NCBI GenBank assembly: GCA_021464415.1
Contig: JAKCWG010000782.1
Span: forward strand, 124,001 to 188,000
DNA length: 64,000 nucleotides
Origin: Lonicera japonica
Taxonomy: Eukaryota > Streptophyta > Magnoliopsida > Dipsacales > Caprifoliaceae
Direction of reading: 5' to 3'
Below the pieces are notes generated by a model. It saw only the letters and a list, made by a program, of their open reading frames with translations, was not told where the DNA came from and made no database searches. Below are positions 1-10,703 of this stretch, in pieces. The stretch's first letter is position 1, and each line of letters starts with the position of its first letter. Made by a program: the position numbers and the translations under genes.

Positions 1-337
1 GGTGTAACCACAAAACTTTCACTAGCAATATGACTATGTTCCTAAGCACTTGGTCTTGCTGGTCTAGGATTTGAATAGGTCCGGTTTCGTACGTCTCGTC
101 ATAGAAACATGAAAAATGTTATGAACATACAACCTTTGAGGTGGCAAAGCTAAGCGATACGAAACATTAGCGATGCGTTCTAGGTTTTTGAATGGCCCGA
201 TATAACGAAGAGCTAGCTTTCCCTTACTACCAAAACGTGTGATGCCAAAACGATATTTGGTTTTCAAGAACACATGACTACCTACATCAAACTGCAAAGG
301 ACGAAGCCGCTTGTCGGCATAGCTCTTTTCGAGAGGA
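1..337 (-). pseudogene. Ty3/gypsy integrase C-terminal fragment
   Basis: On the minus strand an open segment (stop at 64) shows the end of a gypsy integrase: a VGSHVFLK strand, RFGSKGKLALRYIGPF, the YRLALPP motif and HNIFHVSM. This module follows the integrase core in Ty3/gypsy elements and may help target integration. In-frame similarity (KSYADKRLRPLQF) continues upstream to about 337. There is no core domain, RT or LTR next to it, and the window edge cuts the other side, so I read it as a broken remnant. The lineage looks chromovirus-like, but no chromodomain is visible. Confidence 0.8.
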
Positions 338-344
338 TATATAT

Positions 345-1101
345 TTCATTTGCCTCTTAAGGCCTCTTAAAACCACACAACCTTTCCCATCTTCCATCAA
401 GGACATTGGCTTCTTTTGCTCAAAAGATCTTGAGCACTCTTTTGGAGCCAGCGGTTCAGTTATTTCCTCATTATAATGCTCCAAAAAGGTCACTTTCATA
501 TGGCATTTTGAGCATCTAGTGTATCAAAAATGTGGTGAACCGATCTTGGAATAACACCAACCTCAGCAAGCAATTCTGCACTCTGTTAGATGTGATTATT
601 TCAATTAATTTAATGCCTTTTAAAATCACACAACCTTTCACATCTTCCATCAAGGACATTGGCTTCTTTTGCTCAAAAGATCTTGAGCAATCTTCTAGAG
701 CCAGCAGTTCAATTATTTCCTCATTATAATGCTCCAAAAAGGTCACTCTCATACGGCATTTTGAGCCTCCAATGTATCAAAAATTTGGTGAACTGCTCTT
801 CGAATAACACCAGTCTCAGCAAGCAATCCTACACTCTGTTAGATGTGATTATTTCAATTAATTTAATTTAAATTAATACAACCAATACTAATAGCCCGAT
901 AAAAGAAGAGAAAAAAGCAATATAATTGTTAGCTACCTTGTTTCTCACCCCTCCCTCCATTATGTATGCTTTACCAGTGCCTGTCTGCCTGTATGCAAAA
1001 ACAGTGCAGTTGAAGCCCTCGAGGCCTTCATTTACAATAGGGGAAATGGCTTGGTCATATATGGATCTTTGTTGTGCTTTGGGCCCAAAAACCTTTTCGT
1101 G
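345..1101 (-). pseudogene. Kinesin-5 (BimC type) motor-domain fragment
   Basis: Read on the minus strand, 1101-937 encodes KVFGPKAQQRSIYDQAISP, then FNCTVFAY and a degenerate P-loop RQTGTGKAY (kinesins have GQTGTGKTY), ending at a plausible GT donor near 936. After a short intron an exon follows that encodes GVIPRSVH, IFDTLDAQNA, KVTFLEHYNEEI and MSLMEDGKGCV, the kinesin-5 motor signature. That exon is present twice (see the tandem repeat). A frameshift lies before KVTFLEHYNEE, and the P-loop Gly and Thr are altered. No other motor exon, stalk or tail is present. Kinesin-5 cross-links spindle microtubules; this fragment cannot do so. Confidence 0.8.
361..866 (-). repeat. 253-bp tandem duplication of a kinesin exon plus intron
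   Basis: Two head-to-tail copies, about 361-613 and 614-866, are offset by 253 bp (same landmark at 401 and 654). Each has the exon bearing TFLEHYNEE and MSLMED, the preceding AG acceptor and adjoining AT-rich intron sequence. The copies differ by scattered substitutions, so the duplication is not recent. Confidence 0.85.
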
Positions 1102-1789
1102 TAATAATTCAAAAGCAATATCAAATCAAATATGTATTATTATAATAATAATTATAATTACACGGTGTGCACTAAGAAGAAAATAATGGACTGAAACACT
1201 ATTTTGGGGGAAAAATCATACTTTGTCGACGGTGAAAACTCTATTTTCTTGCTTGTTAGCTACATTATGGGAGACAATGAGGTCCATGACTTTTCTTTTG
1301 TGTTCATTGCACGTTATCGCATTTGGGACGTTTTAACCTTTGCTCATCATTGCTTAACGGCCTATAATCATGTTTATGAAATTCTTGCTGATGGTGCTTT
1401 GGTTGAAAACAAAATCAACGGCCAAAACAATAACTTATTTATTTAGCTATAATGCTGAATATATTAGTAAAAATGTGAGTGATTCTTAATTTGAGGCATC
1501 CAAAAATGGAGAGTGTACACGGAAACAATCTGAACTAGAGGTTCACCAACAAGAAAAAGCTAAAAGAAAAGTAACATTGAAAAAGAGAAGCAAAAAAATA
1601 AACTACAGGGACCCAGATAAAGTACTGATGGGTGCTCATCCCATGGTCTACGAATCACGAGTCATGAGATTCTAATAAATTGCAGCAGCCCAATAGTTGT
1701 TGATATCCAAAATGGTCAAGTTTCTGAACAATTTAGAGGAATGAGCCCAAAGAGAAGCTGTGAATTTTATTTTACACCAAACATCTGAT
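1102..1789. other. Intergenic, no recognised gene
   Basis: AT-rich. A plus-strand open frame at 1204-1446 (80 codons from a TTG-type start) matches no family I recognise and is probably chance. A short TAA/ATT run lies near 1137-1160. Confidence 0.5.
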
Positions 1790-2241
1790 TCATCTGAGAC
1801 TCGGATCATCAAAAAATCTTGCGTTGCACTCTAACCAAATGTGCCACACTGCTGCCATGCTGCAACATCTCCACAGAACTTTTGCCCTTTTTCTGTTGCC
1901 CCTTATGTACCAATCAACACATAGGAAATTGTACCAAGAACTTGGAAGTACCCCAATTACTTCGAATTTCCTAAAAACATTCCCTAAATGTACTGAGCAA
2001 ACTTTCAATGTAGCAATAGATGGTCATTAGTTTTATTATCACTCTTGCATAGGACACACCAAGATGGAGATATTGAAAGGTTTGGTCTCTTTCTTCGGAA
2101 CAAATCACAAGCATTCACTCTAATCCAAGCAGCTAACAATGGAAAAAACTTCATTTTCAGAGGAATACCGATCTTCCAAATCATTTTGTGAGATACAGAG
2201 GTAAATTCATTAGGAGATTTAGTCAATAAATCCAAAAACAA
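1790..2241 (-). pseudogene. LINE (L1-type) zf-RVT fragment
   Basis: Two overlapping minus-strand frames (2241-2005 and 2008-1790) together look like the C-terminal zinc-binding region of plant LINE ORF2 proteins (zf-RVT family): IWKIGIPLKMKFF, WIRVNACDLF, a WCVLCK...DHLLLH zinc-site core, then RRKVLW-like text (KRAKVLWRCC) and WHIWLECNARFF. The frame changes near 2005-2010, so at least one frameshift is present. The RT domain is absent, as expected for a 5'-truncated, decayed LINE. No poly(A) tail or target duplication was identified. Confidence 0.75.
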
Positions 2242-2989
2242 TCTACAAGAGAAGTCACCAGCCTAAATTCTTCTTTCTGCTTCACTTCTAGAAAGCAGAA
2301 CATTTTTGTTAATGGAGAATAGACTTGAGAATTCCTCTATTTCTCTTTTAGTGAAATTTCTCCAGAATGACAAATTCCATGAAAGAGAGTTAGAAGGATT
2401 CCAAGTGACTACAACTTATATCAAATCATTGGAGTTGCAAGAGACCATTTATACAAGAATTTAATCTGAAACTCAAAATAGACCCACGTACCTGCATCTA
2501 AGAAGAACTTGGACATTAGCCTCCTGATCTTATTTATGGCAGTTAGGATTCGAGTCAGTAGCAATAGCAGTAGTAGTAAACCTAGAAGAAGAAGAATAAT
2601 CAGGTCGTCACCTTTCAGGTCTGGGTGTGAGGAATGGGCTAGGAGACGGTGCCACACCCAATCCCACTTTTTGAGAATATTATGGAGTTAACATCATTTC
2701 TCTTCTCTCGTCTCTATAAACCTAAAAAAAGATGCGTATTTTTTATAAGAAATTGAATATTATTATTATTATTATAACAAAAAAAGTGCAGACAGGGGGA
2801 GGGCAAGGAGTCCACCATCATGACACAATGTTAGAACAAGATAAAAGAAAGCTCAAACCTGAAAGACCCCATAACATATGATGTGAACAAGGCTAGTACA
2901 AGCTCAAGCACATGGATTGAAGCATATATATACCCAATTCAAGTTTTCATGGGTCCGATTATAAGGGCTAGTGTAAGAAAATTCAAAGA
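2242..2989. other. Intergenic, AT-rich
   Basis: No gene recognised. A short (TTA)n microsatellite lies at about 2757-2777. The only open frames are short and low in complexity. Confidence 0.5.
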
Positions 2990-3330
2990 ACATTGTATTT
3001 TCATTACTTTTAAATTATTGGACTTGTTTATTATTTTATTATTCAATTAGGATTAGGAATGTTTTTTCTTATTTAATTAGGATTGTTTTAAGAGTATTTC
3101 CTTAGTCAAATAGGGTATTCAATTAGGAATGTTTAGTCAATTAGGATTGTTTTACTTTCCTTATTCTGTTTGGATTAGTATTTTTTTTCTACACCCTATT
3201 TAAACGGGATGATTGTATTATTTTAATTATAGAATTATGGATTAATAAAATTATGAGAGGTTTCCTCTTTTGTTCTTTAAGAGCATGTTGAACAAATCTA
3301 GTTTGTCCGTAATGTTTATTTGACTTATCA
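2990..3330 (+). repeat. Possible LTR remnant
   Basis: The stretch has internally repeated ATTAGGATTGTTTTA-like blocks, a TATA-like CCCTATTTAAACGGG at about 3194 and an AATAAAATT polyadenylation-like signal about 50 bp downstream. That order suggests the U3/R end of an LTR. I could not find both TG...CA termini or a target duplication. Confidence 0.3.
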
Positions 3331-3339
3331 ATTGATTCA

Positions 3340-3756
3340 TCATCATCAATTGAAGGATCAAGATGAATGGTTTGGGCCTTGGTGCAAAAGCTTATGGATA
3401 GCATTGAAGTCGTGAGAGAGGGAAAGGGACTTGAGGATGAAATTGTACATGAGAGAAGTGTGAGAAAAGCCAGGTTGTTAAGCAGCCCAGTTGAATAAGT
3501 CGAAAGCAAGGGATTGCTGGTTGAGGAGGAAGGGGTCGATGACTATGGCGACGAGAGTTGGGTTGAGTGAGTGGCGATAACCGAGACGGTGAGATGGGAG
3601 TAGTGATCTGTCTGACGTTGAGAGTAGGGCTCTGCTAATAATCTTTGCTAACTCATTCCTCGATGCTGTCATCTTTCTTTCATCAATGTTAAGGGAAAAA
3701 AAAGGAAAACAAAACGTTATAGCTCCCATCCCGCCATTTCCATTTTTGAATTGCAT
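3340..3756 (-). pseudogene. PPR protein N-terminal fragment
   Basis: Minus-strand frame 3756-3478 contains an ATG near 3673 (MTASRNELAKIISRALL), then PSLV-like text (NPTLVAIVIDPFLLNQQSL) and FDLFNWAA. After an in-frame TAA the same frame continues with QPGFSHTSLMYNFILKSLSL. This resembles the start of plant pentatricopeptide-repeat proteins, which bind organellar RNA. The frame ends near 3355, with no run of 35-residue repeats, so it is a truncated copy with a nonsense codon. Confidence 0.65.
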
Positions 3757-5310
3757 ACATATAAAAGATTCAATAGAGCGTTATTATTAGATTTCACGGC
3801 TCTCTGTTTCACACTCTCACACATAGTATAATTTTTTGTTCCTACGCTAGATTAAGGCAGGCTCCGTTTGATAATAAGATGCAAAATGATAGCAAAATTA
3901 ATACGCTGACTGATGTGGTAAGATACTCTCCCTCTCACGCTTAATTTAATGAGTATCGTCTTCCATTCCATCCTTTACTTTTAATGGAAATTTTTTTTTA
4001 CCTCACTGCCCAAATAAATTTTTTTCCATGGAAAAAGCCAAAAAAAAAAATAAAATCTAAACCATATTAGCCAAATCTTTTCAAACTTCTCGCAAGAATC
4101 AATTGATTTTCCATCTTGTTATCAAACTAAATCTAAAAGATTCAACGGTGCTTATGAAAATTTTGATCCTGATGCAAAAGCCATTGAGGTCAGATAGAGT
4201 TCTCTGAACAGCAGGGATTCCAATCATTGCCAATGCCCAAACTTAACATTTCTCAAATTATCGATTCTATATTATATAAAGAAAGGGAAGAGCAAAAACT
4301 CTTAACTAATCCAATACTAAATGTAAACACTGAAACCCCCATGGAATTCATCAATGTGGCGAACAAATTTTGTATCATTTTGAAACTTATGCTACCGTTC
4401 TTTAAACAAACAAAATCAACACCATCTATCAGAGTATATAACAGAAAAAATATTTCTATCCATAATAGAATAATACCAAACCATAGAAAGATAGAGAATC
4501 AAAACTAATTTTCTTTAATTAGGACATAATAAAGGTTCCCGTAATAGTTTTTAAGTTCTATTATTAACCATCGATTATGTTGAATCAAATAAATGTTTCA
4601 CTTGAAAATCATATAAATTGAATCAAAACTTTAACTAGACACAGAGGAAGTACTAGTTACAACTCAACATTGATTATGTTAAAGTAGTAATTTATAATTA
4701 TCGTAAGTGCTTAAATAGAATTTTACGTAACCATGGAATTTGGTAGCGGAATATTTTTCTCCCCGACTTTTTAGCATAATTTGAATAAGTTCAAAACTTG
4801 TAGGAACAAGTTCACATATTCACAAAATATACAAAAGCTCAGAAACATAATTATATATATGAGGAGAAAAGTGACACTAACATCTGAAGGAAAAAACTCC
4901 GGCTTCTCCATAAATCATACCAAAAAACATCAAGTTCTAGCGCATGCTTAGCAACAAATCAGCTACCTTGTTGAATTCATTGTTTTTCCATGGAAATCGA
5001 TACAACCTACAACTAACCAAATATTGAACACCCTAAATAATGGTACCGATAATAGATAGATTTTGCAACCAAGAAAGTTTGTAAAGGAGAAATTCAACAT
5101 GTAGTCTCAAAGGCATAAAAGTTTGTAATCAATTTTGAACAACCTAAATAATAGTCCCAACACGATAAAAAAATTGTAACAAAAAACTTTTAAACGTTGC
5201 ATTTAAAAGATAGCATTCTACGTACCAGAGTTTGAAGAGACACCCGTGGTTTTGGTCTCGATGCTTCTTCCAAGTTTTAAAGGAATTCTCCCTTATTATG
5301 TAGATCTGTT
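3757..5310. other. Intergenic, AT-rich
   Basis: No gene recognised. 3867-4020 resembles parts of the repeat pair at 23.1 and 28.7 kb (TCCGTTTGATA followed by TACTCTC and a poly-T/CTCAC stretch). The 4227-4508 frame has no family resemblance and biased, low-complexity composition. Confidence 0.5.
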
Positions 5311-5794
5311 TTAGGACTCGTTTGATTCGGGTATTAAAAAGTGAGATGAGATTAATAATACCACTTGTTTTATAATACCTTGTTTGATTTGCACAAATGT
5401 GCTGGGATTACTAATACTGGTATTAATTTAATACCACTCTTTGTGGTATAATTTAATACCAGGGGGATGTGGTATTGTTTATCCAGGATTAAGAAAAATG
5501 AACCGTATATTTTCAAAAATGCCACTACTACTACTATCTTATTATTATTTTAATTTATTTTAAAAAAATTTAAAAAAATTAACTTCTTAAAAAAAATTTA
5601 AAATTTTTGTTATTTTATTTTTTTTTTCTTTTTTATTTTGTTAGTCCAAAATATAATCCCATATACGAGTTACAGAACCAAACATAGTATTAACATCAGC
5701 ATGAGATATCCCAATATTAATACTTCATGAATCAAACAGGATATTGGTATTATGAATCTCACTGACCCTAATACCTGAATCAAACGAGGCTAAA
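5311..5794. mobile_element. MITE with CTCGTTTGATTC inverted ends
   Basis: The left end TTTTAGGACTCGTTTGATTC and the reverse complement of the right end (TTTTAGCCTCGTTTGATTC) match, and both continue into GGTATTA-like text, giving imperfect terminal inverted repeats of about 25 bp around a roughly 480-bp non-coding AT-rich core. Ends and internal text are both rich in the pair GGTATTA/TAATACC. No clean target duplication was found, so the superfamily is unassigned. Confidence 0.65.
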
Positions 5795-6703
5795 AGAATT
5801 CAACGTAAAAAATCTGAAGGAAAAAATAATAAAACTTGAAAATCTGGTTTCACGCGAACTAGTGCTTTTACACGGTCCGCTCCAGCAAAATAAAACAAAA
5901 TGATATATCTCACGTGATTAATTCATAAATCACTTGAATACAATCAATCTCAACACCACGCCTTCAATACGTAAATCATCATCAATTTTAATTAATTCTA
6001 GACTTCATTTAATTATATTTTTTTTTATTTTTTTTGATAGAAACAAAAAATTTATAGATAATTACAAAACAAAAACAATGTTAATGAGCAGAGGATAAGA
6101 CATCCACAGGAACTACTAGAATTAAAAGAAAATAACTCCTTTGCCTATGGATTAGCTACAAAGAACCTAGACTTCATTTATTTATGCTTGCACAGTTTAA
6201 ATAAAAAGATATAATTTTTATTTGATTCAAATGCGACATAACAAAACAAATTGTAAAGTAAACCCCCTTCTTTACTACGTTACTAATAAAGAAAACCCTC
6301 ACCCTAACCCAGGTTCAGGTAAGCGCCTTCACCACTAGAGATTGAGAGAATAATTAGAACTAACTCATCAATCAAGTAAAAGCAAACAAAGAAACAAATT
6401 AATCAATGAATGAGGTGCAGGACAAATTAATTCTAATCTTATTTATTAATAAAAAATAAAATTCTCTTCCTTTTTTACAATAATAACAAAATCACTCACC
6501 CTGGATACCCAAATGAGAGTCGAACGCAGAACCTGCCCTTAAATATTGTATTGCATCATCATTTCAAAGAAACAACACTTGCGCTGTTATTCTTCTTCAA
6601 TCAAACAAAATCTCAACACTATCTATCTACCAGAACGAATATTAGCAAAAAAAAAAAATCCATTCAGAATAGAATAAATTGAACCCCCGGAGAGCATAAG
6701 CAT
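5795..6703. other. Intergenic, AT-rich
   Basis: Nothing recognised as a gene. The T-rich run near 6018-6045 followed by TAGAAACAAAAAATTTATAG has the flavour of a retroposon tail, but no ends could be fixed. Confidence 0.4.
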
Positions 6704-6888
6704 AGGCAAAATTGGGGAGGAGAATAATAGTACAGTAGAGAGTAAAAGACAGAGACACATACATACATTCCATAGAGAAAAGGAGACAGAAGGGCAGCTG
6801 AGTTGAACAACAGCGGCAGCGGCAGTACCGATTCTACTGGGAGTAACGAGTAGAAGAGAGAGCATTCGGGATTATTATTATTATTATT
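6704..6888 (+). repeat. Left part of a segment repeated at 48.84 kb
   Basis: GCATAGGCAAAA through AACAACAGCGGCAGCGGCAG to GGATTATTATT is matched, same strand, at 48,841-49,010. The match resumes at 8116-8190 (matching 49,010-49,070), so the 6889-8115 element splits it. The GC-rich (CGGCAG)n core is unlike the surrounding AT-rich DNA. Confidence 0.75.
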
Positions 6889-7229
6889 GGGGTGATTCAG
6901 ACTTTGGTGCCATTGTTCTTGCATATCACATGGGGGTGTCAAAATTTTGTATAATAAATGTTTGGGTGAGATGTTGGACGGAAATCTGTTAATTAGTGCC
7001 GTCAACTATTAACTCTGTTAATTTTTAACTCATTTTATCCCTAAAAAAGGATAAAACACATTGCTCTTGTTTAGGAGTAAAATGGTCAAAAATTAACAGA
7101 CCTAACGGTTGACTATGTTAACTAACCAGTTCTACCTGAAATGGCACCCAAACACTTATTATGTAAAACTTTTACGTTTGATATGCAAGAACAAACGGTA
7201 TCTAAAATCTAAATCACCTTTAGTGAGAG

Positions 7230-7505
7230 TGCAAAGTTGTTATTGCAGTAAAACAGTGCACTCGGATTTAGTGCAAAGTTGTTATTGCACTAAAGTAGTT
7301 TACTGCAATGTTGTTATTGCAGTAAAACAGTGCACTCGGGCTTGAGTGCAAAGTTGTTATTGCACTACTCGGACTTGGGTGCAAAGTTGTTATTGCACTA
7401 CTCGAATTTGGCTGCAAAGTTGTTATTGCAGCAAAACAGTGTACTCGGGCTTGACTGCAAAGTTGTTATTGCACCAAATCCGAGTACTGCAATGTTGTTA
7501 TTGCA
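7230..7505 (+). repeat. Array of eight 18-bp TGCAAWGTTGTTATTGCA motifs
   Basis: The motif TGCAAWGTTGTTATTGCA occurs at 7230, 7272, 7304, 7347, 7380, 7413, 7456 and 7488, with A or T at the sixth base. Start-to-start spacing is 42, 32, 43, 33, 33, 43 and 32 bp. Each motif is bounded by the inverted pentamers TGCAA/TTGCA. The array ends about 40 bp before a TATA box. The spacer text (CAGTGCACTCGG and variants) is also repeated. It looks like a cis-regulatory array; the binding protein is unknown. Confidence 0.9.
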
Positions 7506-7546
7506 CCTGGGCGGGTAAAAGGAAATTGTCTTGTTTTTTCACTTGG

Positions 7547-7555
7547 TATAAATAG
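7547..7555 (+). promoter_or_regulatory. TATA box of the LTR-like insert
   Basis: TATAAATAG lies about 40 bp after the last 18-bp motif and about 200 bp before an AATAAAG signal, the order expected for U3 then R in an LTR. No transcript evidence. Confidence 0.5.
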
Positions 7556-8509
7556 AAAGGCTTATTTCTATTTTGTAAAGACTTGCAATAGAGTTGCTTT
7601 GTTAGAGTGAAAATAAGAAAGACAAGTGTTTAGCTAGAGTTTAGCTAAGGTTTAGCTAAGGTGAGAGGTGATCTTTGGAGGTTTGTTCCATTAATCTAGA
7701 GTTATGTTTATTGTGAAAGAATTGGTGTAAATTCTTGGTTATCAATAAAGTTTCTCCCTCTTGATGGAAGACCCAAAAGGTTCCACAAAACACGGTGTGT
7801 TCTTTCTTGCTTTGTTTTGCTCTTGATTGTCATTGCTATTTATCTTTCCTCTATATTACATTGAGTTTGTGTTGGCCATACTTGGTTTGAGTTAAGATCC
7901 TATTGCTTGACGGTTTCCGCCCGCCAAGTGTTCGTGGAAATTCCCGAAAGGGATTTCTCGGGTTTATAGGTGGATTTGGGACTTGGTTATTGTTCTCACA
8001 TTCACAACAGTTAACTAACCGGTTCTACCCGAAATGGCACCCAAACACTTATTACGTAAAACTTTTACGTTTGATATGCAAGAACAAACGGTATCTAAAA
8101 TCTAAATCACCTTTACTATTTTTATTTTATTTTTAATATATTGTGTTTGAGCCAATGGATAAAAAAATGGATATGATTATTTATTTATTTCCCGCATACT
8201 TGATTTATGACTTGAGAGATATCTAATAATATTTTTTTTGTCTTTTTGATATAAAGTGATAAATTTTACGATACAATTGAGGAATAAAGGAATTTATTGA
8301 AACAGAACAAAAGGAACGAAAAGGACTTTGCTGGACTCACTCGCTATTCATTGACTGATCACCATTCAAATAGAACATGCAAGAAACTAATTAAGAAAAA
8401 AAAATATGCAAAAGCTAGCCCCCCAAAAAACAAACTCCTTAACAACTAGGATACTTATTTGACTGAGTAAAAGATAAGTGACTTCTTAAAGAATAGGACC
8501 AAACACTTA

Positions 8510-8769
8510 GGGTGCGTTTGTCTGTTTGTTTTTTTAACCTTTGATTGAGGTTTGTTTTTTTAACCTTTGTTTGGTAGAATTTAGAAGTATGATGAAAAGT
8601 GAAACTCTCCCATTAAGCAAACAACTCAAAACATCTACCAAACAACCTCTTAATCATTAAAAAAATAGCCGTTAACCCCTAAATTATTTAAAAAAACAAA
8701 CAATTTATTGTACCTCTAAATGCTTAAAACTCTCCCATTAAGCATTAAATGGAAAAAACAAACACTCCC
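8510..8769. mobile_element. Tourist-like (PIF/Harbinger) MITE
   Basis: The element of 260 bp starts GGGTGCGTTTG and ends CAAACACTCCC (its inverted form, one mismatch). It is flanked on both sides by the trinucleotide TTA, the target preference of PIF/Harbinger elements. The inside is AT-rich and non-coding, with near-palindromic arms (CTCCCATTAAGCA repeated internally). Confidence 0.8.
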
Positions 8770-10178
8770 TTATCTGGCAAATAACAAAAATTCTTAACAC
8801 AAACGTATCACAGTGTTGATACCTACAAATTGTTGCAAGAATTGAAAGCCAACACCGGCTATGAGTCCTCTTCTTACGGTTTGGGTTTTAAGTAGTTCGA
8901 TGAAGTTGATTTTCTCGGAAGATTGGGGTTTTTGTCCTTTTCAATTGATTCTTTGAGGGCTCAGATCTCGGTTTCAACGTCCTCGGACTGGTATATCTTC
9001 CTTAGAATGGTTTTGGCTTCTTCCTCTCTCTGTTTTCAAGAAACTGTTAATTATGTTAGAATTTTGGCCTAACAATTGTACAATTGAGAAAACATATGGT
9101 TCAACTTTTAACAGCATACTTTGCTCTGATAAAGCCTGTTGGGAGAGATCTTTTATGGATGTAAAAACACTGCATGATGAAGATATACATATATAGAGAG
9201 AGAGGAGAGAGTTTAATTACCTTGCGGTATATCCATCGAGGCAACTCAAGAAGAAATAGCATTGTAGAAGAGCCGGTAGTCCGGCGATTCCGGGCATCTA
9301 CCTCCTCGGAACCTAAATCCAATAGGCAACAATTTTAATATACATAAGGTAAGGTTAATACATGCGTTACCCACTTTTTGAAGTGTTAGAACACAGAAGA
9401 GAGTTGCATTAAACAAACTATTTACATGTTGCTATTTATTTTGTGGGTACTAGGTAGTGTTAAATATTCGTCCTAAAAGCACATGTTATGTATGCTATAA
9501 AGGGAAATAATTAAGTCTTGTATGAAAATATAAGCGTCATTTAATGTATGTTGTGCTTTTGTTCTTTCTATATTTAGGTTCTTATTATGTGCGGCACATA
9601 TTAACACTATCCAATTGTAGCTTGGAGGTAACTTCAAGTAGGTACTGGATGTTGTGTATTTGAGTTTTAGATGACATAAGCTTTAATACATTGGTTATTC
9701 ACATTGTACGAAACATTTCTAGTTGAAAGTTAAATGGGTATATATGTGTGTATGTGAAATCTTATAGACTATTTCCACAAAGATTAGATTATCTCCATTT
9801 AATTTGATCAAGCAGTTCAATCATGAAGTGGATGAACTTATCATCTAAATTGAAAGGCCTGAAAATGCTCATATATAGATACTCACATATATGAAGTGAA
9901 AATCAAGTTTGCACTGCACCCTTCTAGGTTGAAATTTCAACTTTGTAATGAATGTTGGTGTAAGTGTATTCTTTAATTATGAATAACATATATTTATGTA
10001 TATTATTGGTTCGGCCTAGTAGTTCAGTTAGTCCAAAGACTAAACCCAAAACCAAATCAATCGTGCGTATTGCCTTTTGAAAAACCAATCCAATTAATTT
10101 TATGAACCTAACCAAACCAATCCAATAAAACCGGATTGGTTCGGTACTTCGGTTTACTAGCCATAACCATGAGTACCC
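8770..10178. other. TNL1 downstream flank, no firm gene
   Basis: Plus-strand 8830-9090 reads as a possibly decayed coding stretch (LQELKANTGYESSSYGLGF, stop, then RLGFLSFSIDSLRAQISV), but I recognise no family. The rest is AT-rich. TNL1 polyadenylation must lie here if the 10,179 stop is right. Confidence 0.35.
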
Positions 10179-10703
10179 CTACCTGGAAATGTAGTGGATA
10201 TCCAATCTTGAATCCCAATAATTATTTACATTATTGATGTATTCTTCTAATCCTCCATCTTCATCGCCAAAGTACAAAAACTCAACTCCACACTCCTTCA
10301 TTTCTCCTTGAGTAACCAGATCAGTATCTTCTTTCATTATATCAAATGACACTTCCACTTGATCGCCCTCTTCAAACAGATGCCACCAAAACTCGTAAAA
10401 CCAGTGGGTTAACCATACCATAGATCCATTGTCAGAGTCGCAAATTCCGAAAGTCCTTGGTGAATGATAATACTCCAATCCCTTGCTCTTGTTCCTGATC
10501 TTAACGGATAGAAGTCTTGGTACCATATCTGTTCTCAACATTAATGTGTACACTAGGCATAGATTTACACCCCGAATTTTGAGATGCGGAAATGAATTAG
10601 GAACAATAAAATAAATTGTAGATCCTGTGGACATGACATTAAACCTGTGTGGAACTTCTCTCCCGGGATAATATACGGTGAATATGTATCTGTCATACAC
10701 AAT
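10179..10703 (-). CDS. TNL1 exon 5: C-terminal jelly-roll/Ig-like (C-JID) domain
   Basis: Starts IVYDRYIFTVYYPGREVPHRF after TTTGCAG. The PG.EVPHRF and GVNLCLVY motifs, then W-rich text (WLTHWFYEFWWHLFEEGDQ) and VEFLYFGDEDGG, are typical of the post-LRR domain that binds ligand in several TNLs. The stop is TAG at 10,179. The paralogous TNL2 exon splices on to an acidic tail exon; no counterpart was found here. Confidence 0.85.
   Translation of the reverse strand: MVYDRYIFTVYYPGREVPHRFNVMSTGSTIYFIVPNSFPHLKIRGVNLCLVYTLMLRTDMVPRLLSVKIRNKSKGLEYYHSPRTFGICDSDNGSMVWLTHWFYEFWWHLFEEGDQVEVSFDIMKEDTDLVTQGEMKECGVEFLYFGDEDGGLEEYINNVNNYWDSRLDIHYISR

Larger units (their letters stand above)
7224..8009 (+). 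mobile_element. LTR-like insert (possible solo LTR)
   Basis: The segment begins TGAGAGTGCAAAG and ends TTCACAACA. It has LTR-like architecture on the plus strand: a repeat array (7230-7505) resembling a U3 enhancer, a TATA box TATAAATAG at about 7547, and an AATAAAG polyadenylation-like signal at about 7744. There is no coding potential. It sits between the two 106-bp direct copies of the host element's right end rather than between 5-bp target duplications, so its mode of arrival is unclear. Confidence 0.5.
6889..8115. mobile_element. Composite TIR element with duplicated right end
   Basis: The left end (GGGGTGATTCAGACTTT... at 6889) is a long imperfect inverted repeat of the right end (...AAATCACCTTTAC at 8115). 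Shared blocks include TTGTTCTTGCATATCA and TGTTTGGGTG, over about 110 bp. The right end is present twice as direct 106-bp copies, 7117-7222 and 8010-8115. The related segment at 48.84-49.07 kb lacks the element and serves as an empty site. Ends are Mutator-like in length, but a 9-bp target duplication is not clear. Confidence 0.7.

Noticed and set aside
4227..4508. 93-codon plus-strand ORF as a gene
   Set aside because: No recognisable domain, Asn/Ile/Lys-heavy composition of AT-rich DNA, no promoter or splice context.
6664..7005. Minus-strand ORFs over the GCGGCAG-rich repeat (113 and 80 aa)
   Set aside because: They run through microsatellite and TIR sequence and are not kept in the partner copy at 48.84 kb.
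7109..7555. Short plus-strand ORFs with repeated QSCYC/KLLLH motifs
   Set aside because: The peptide repeats merely translate the 18-bp DNA array in different frames; spacing not in multiples of three breaks any protein repeat.
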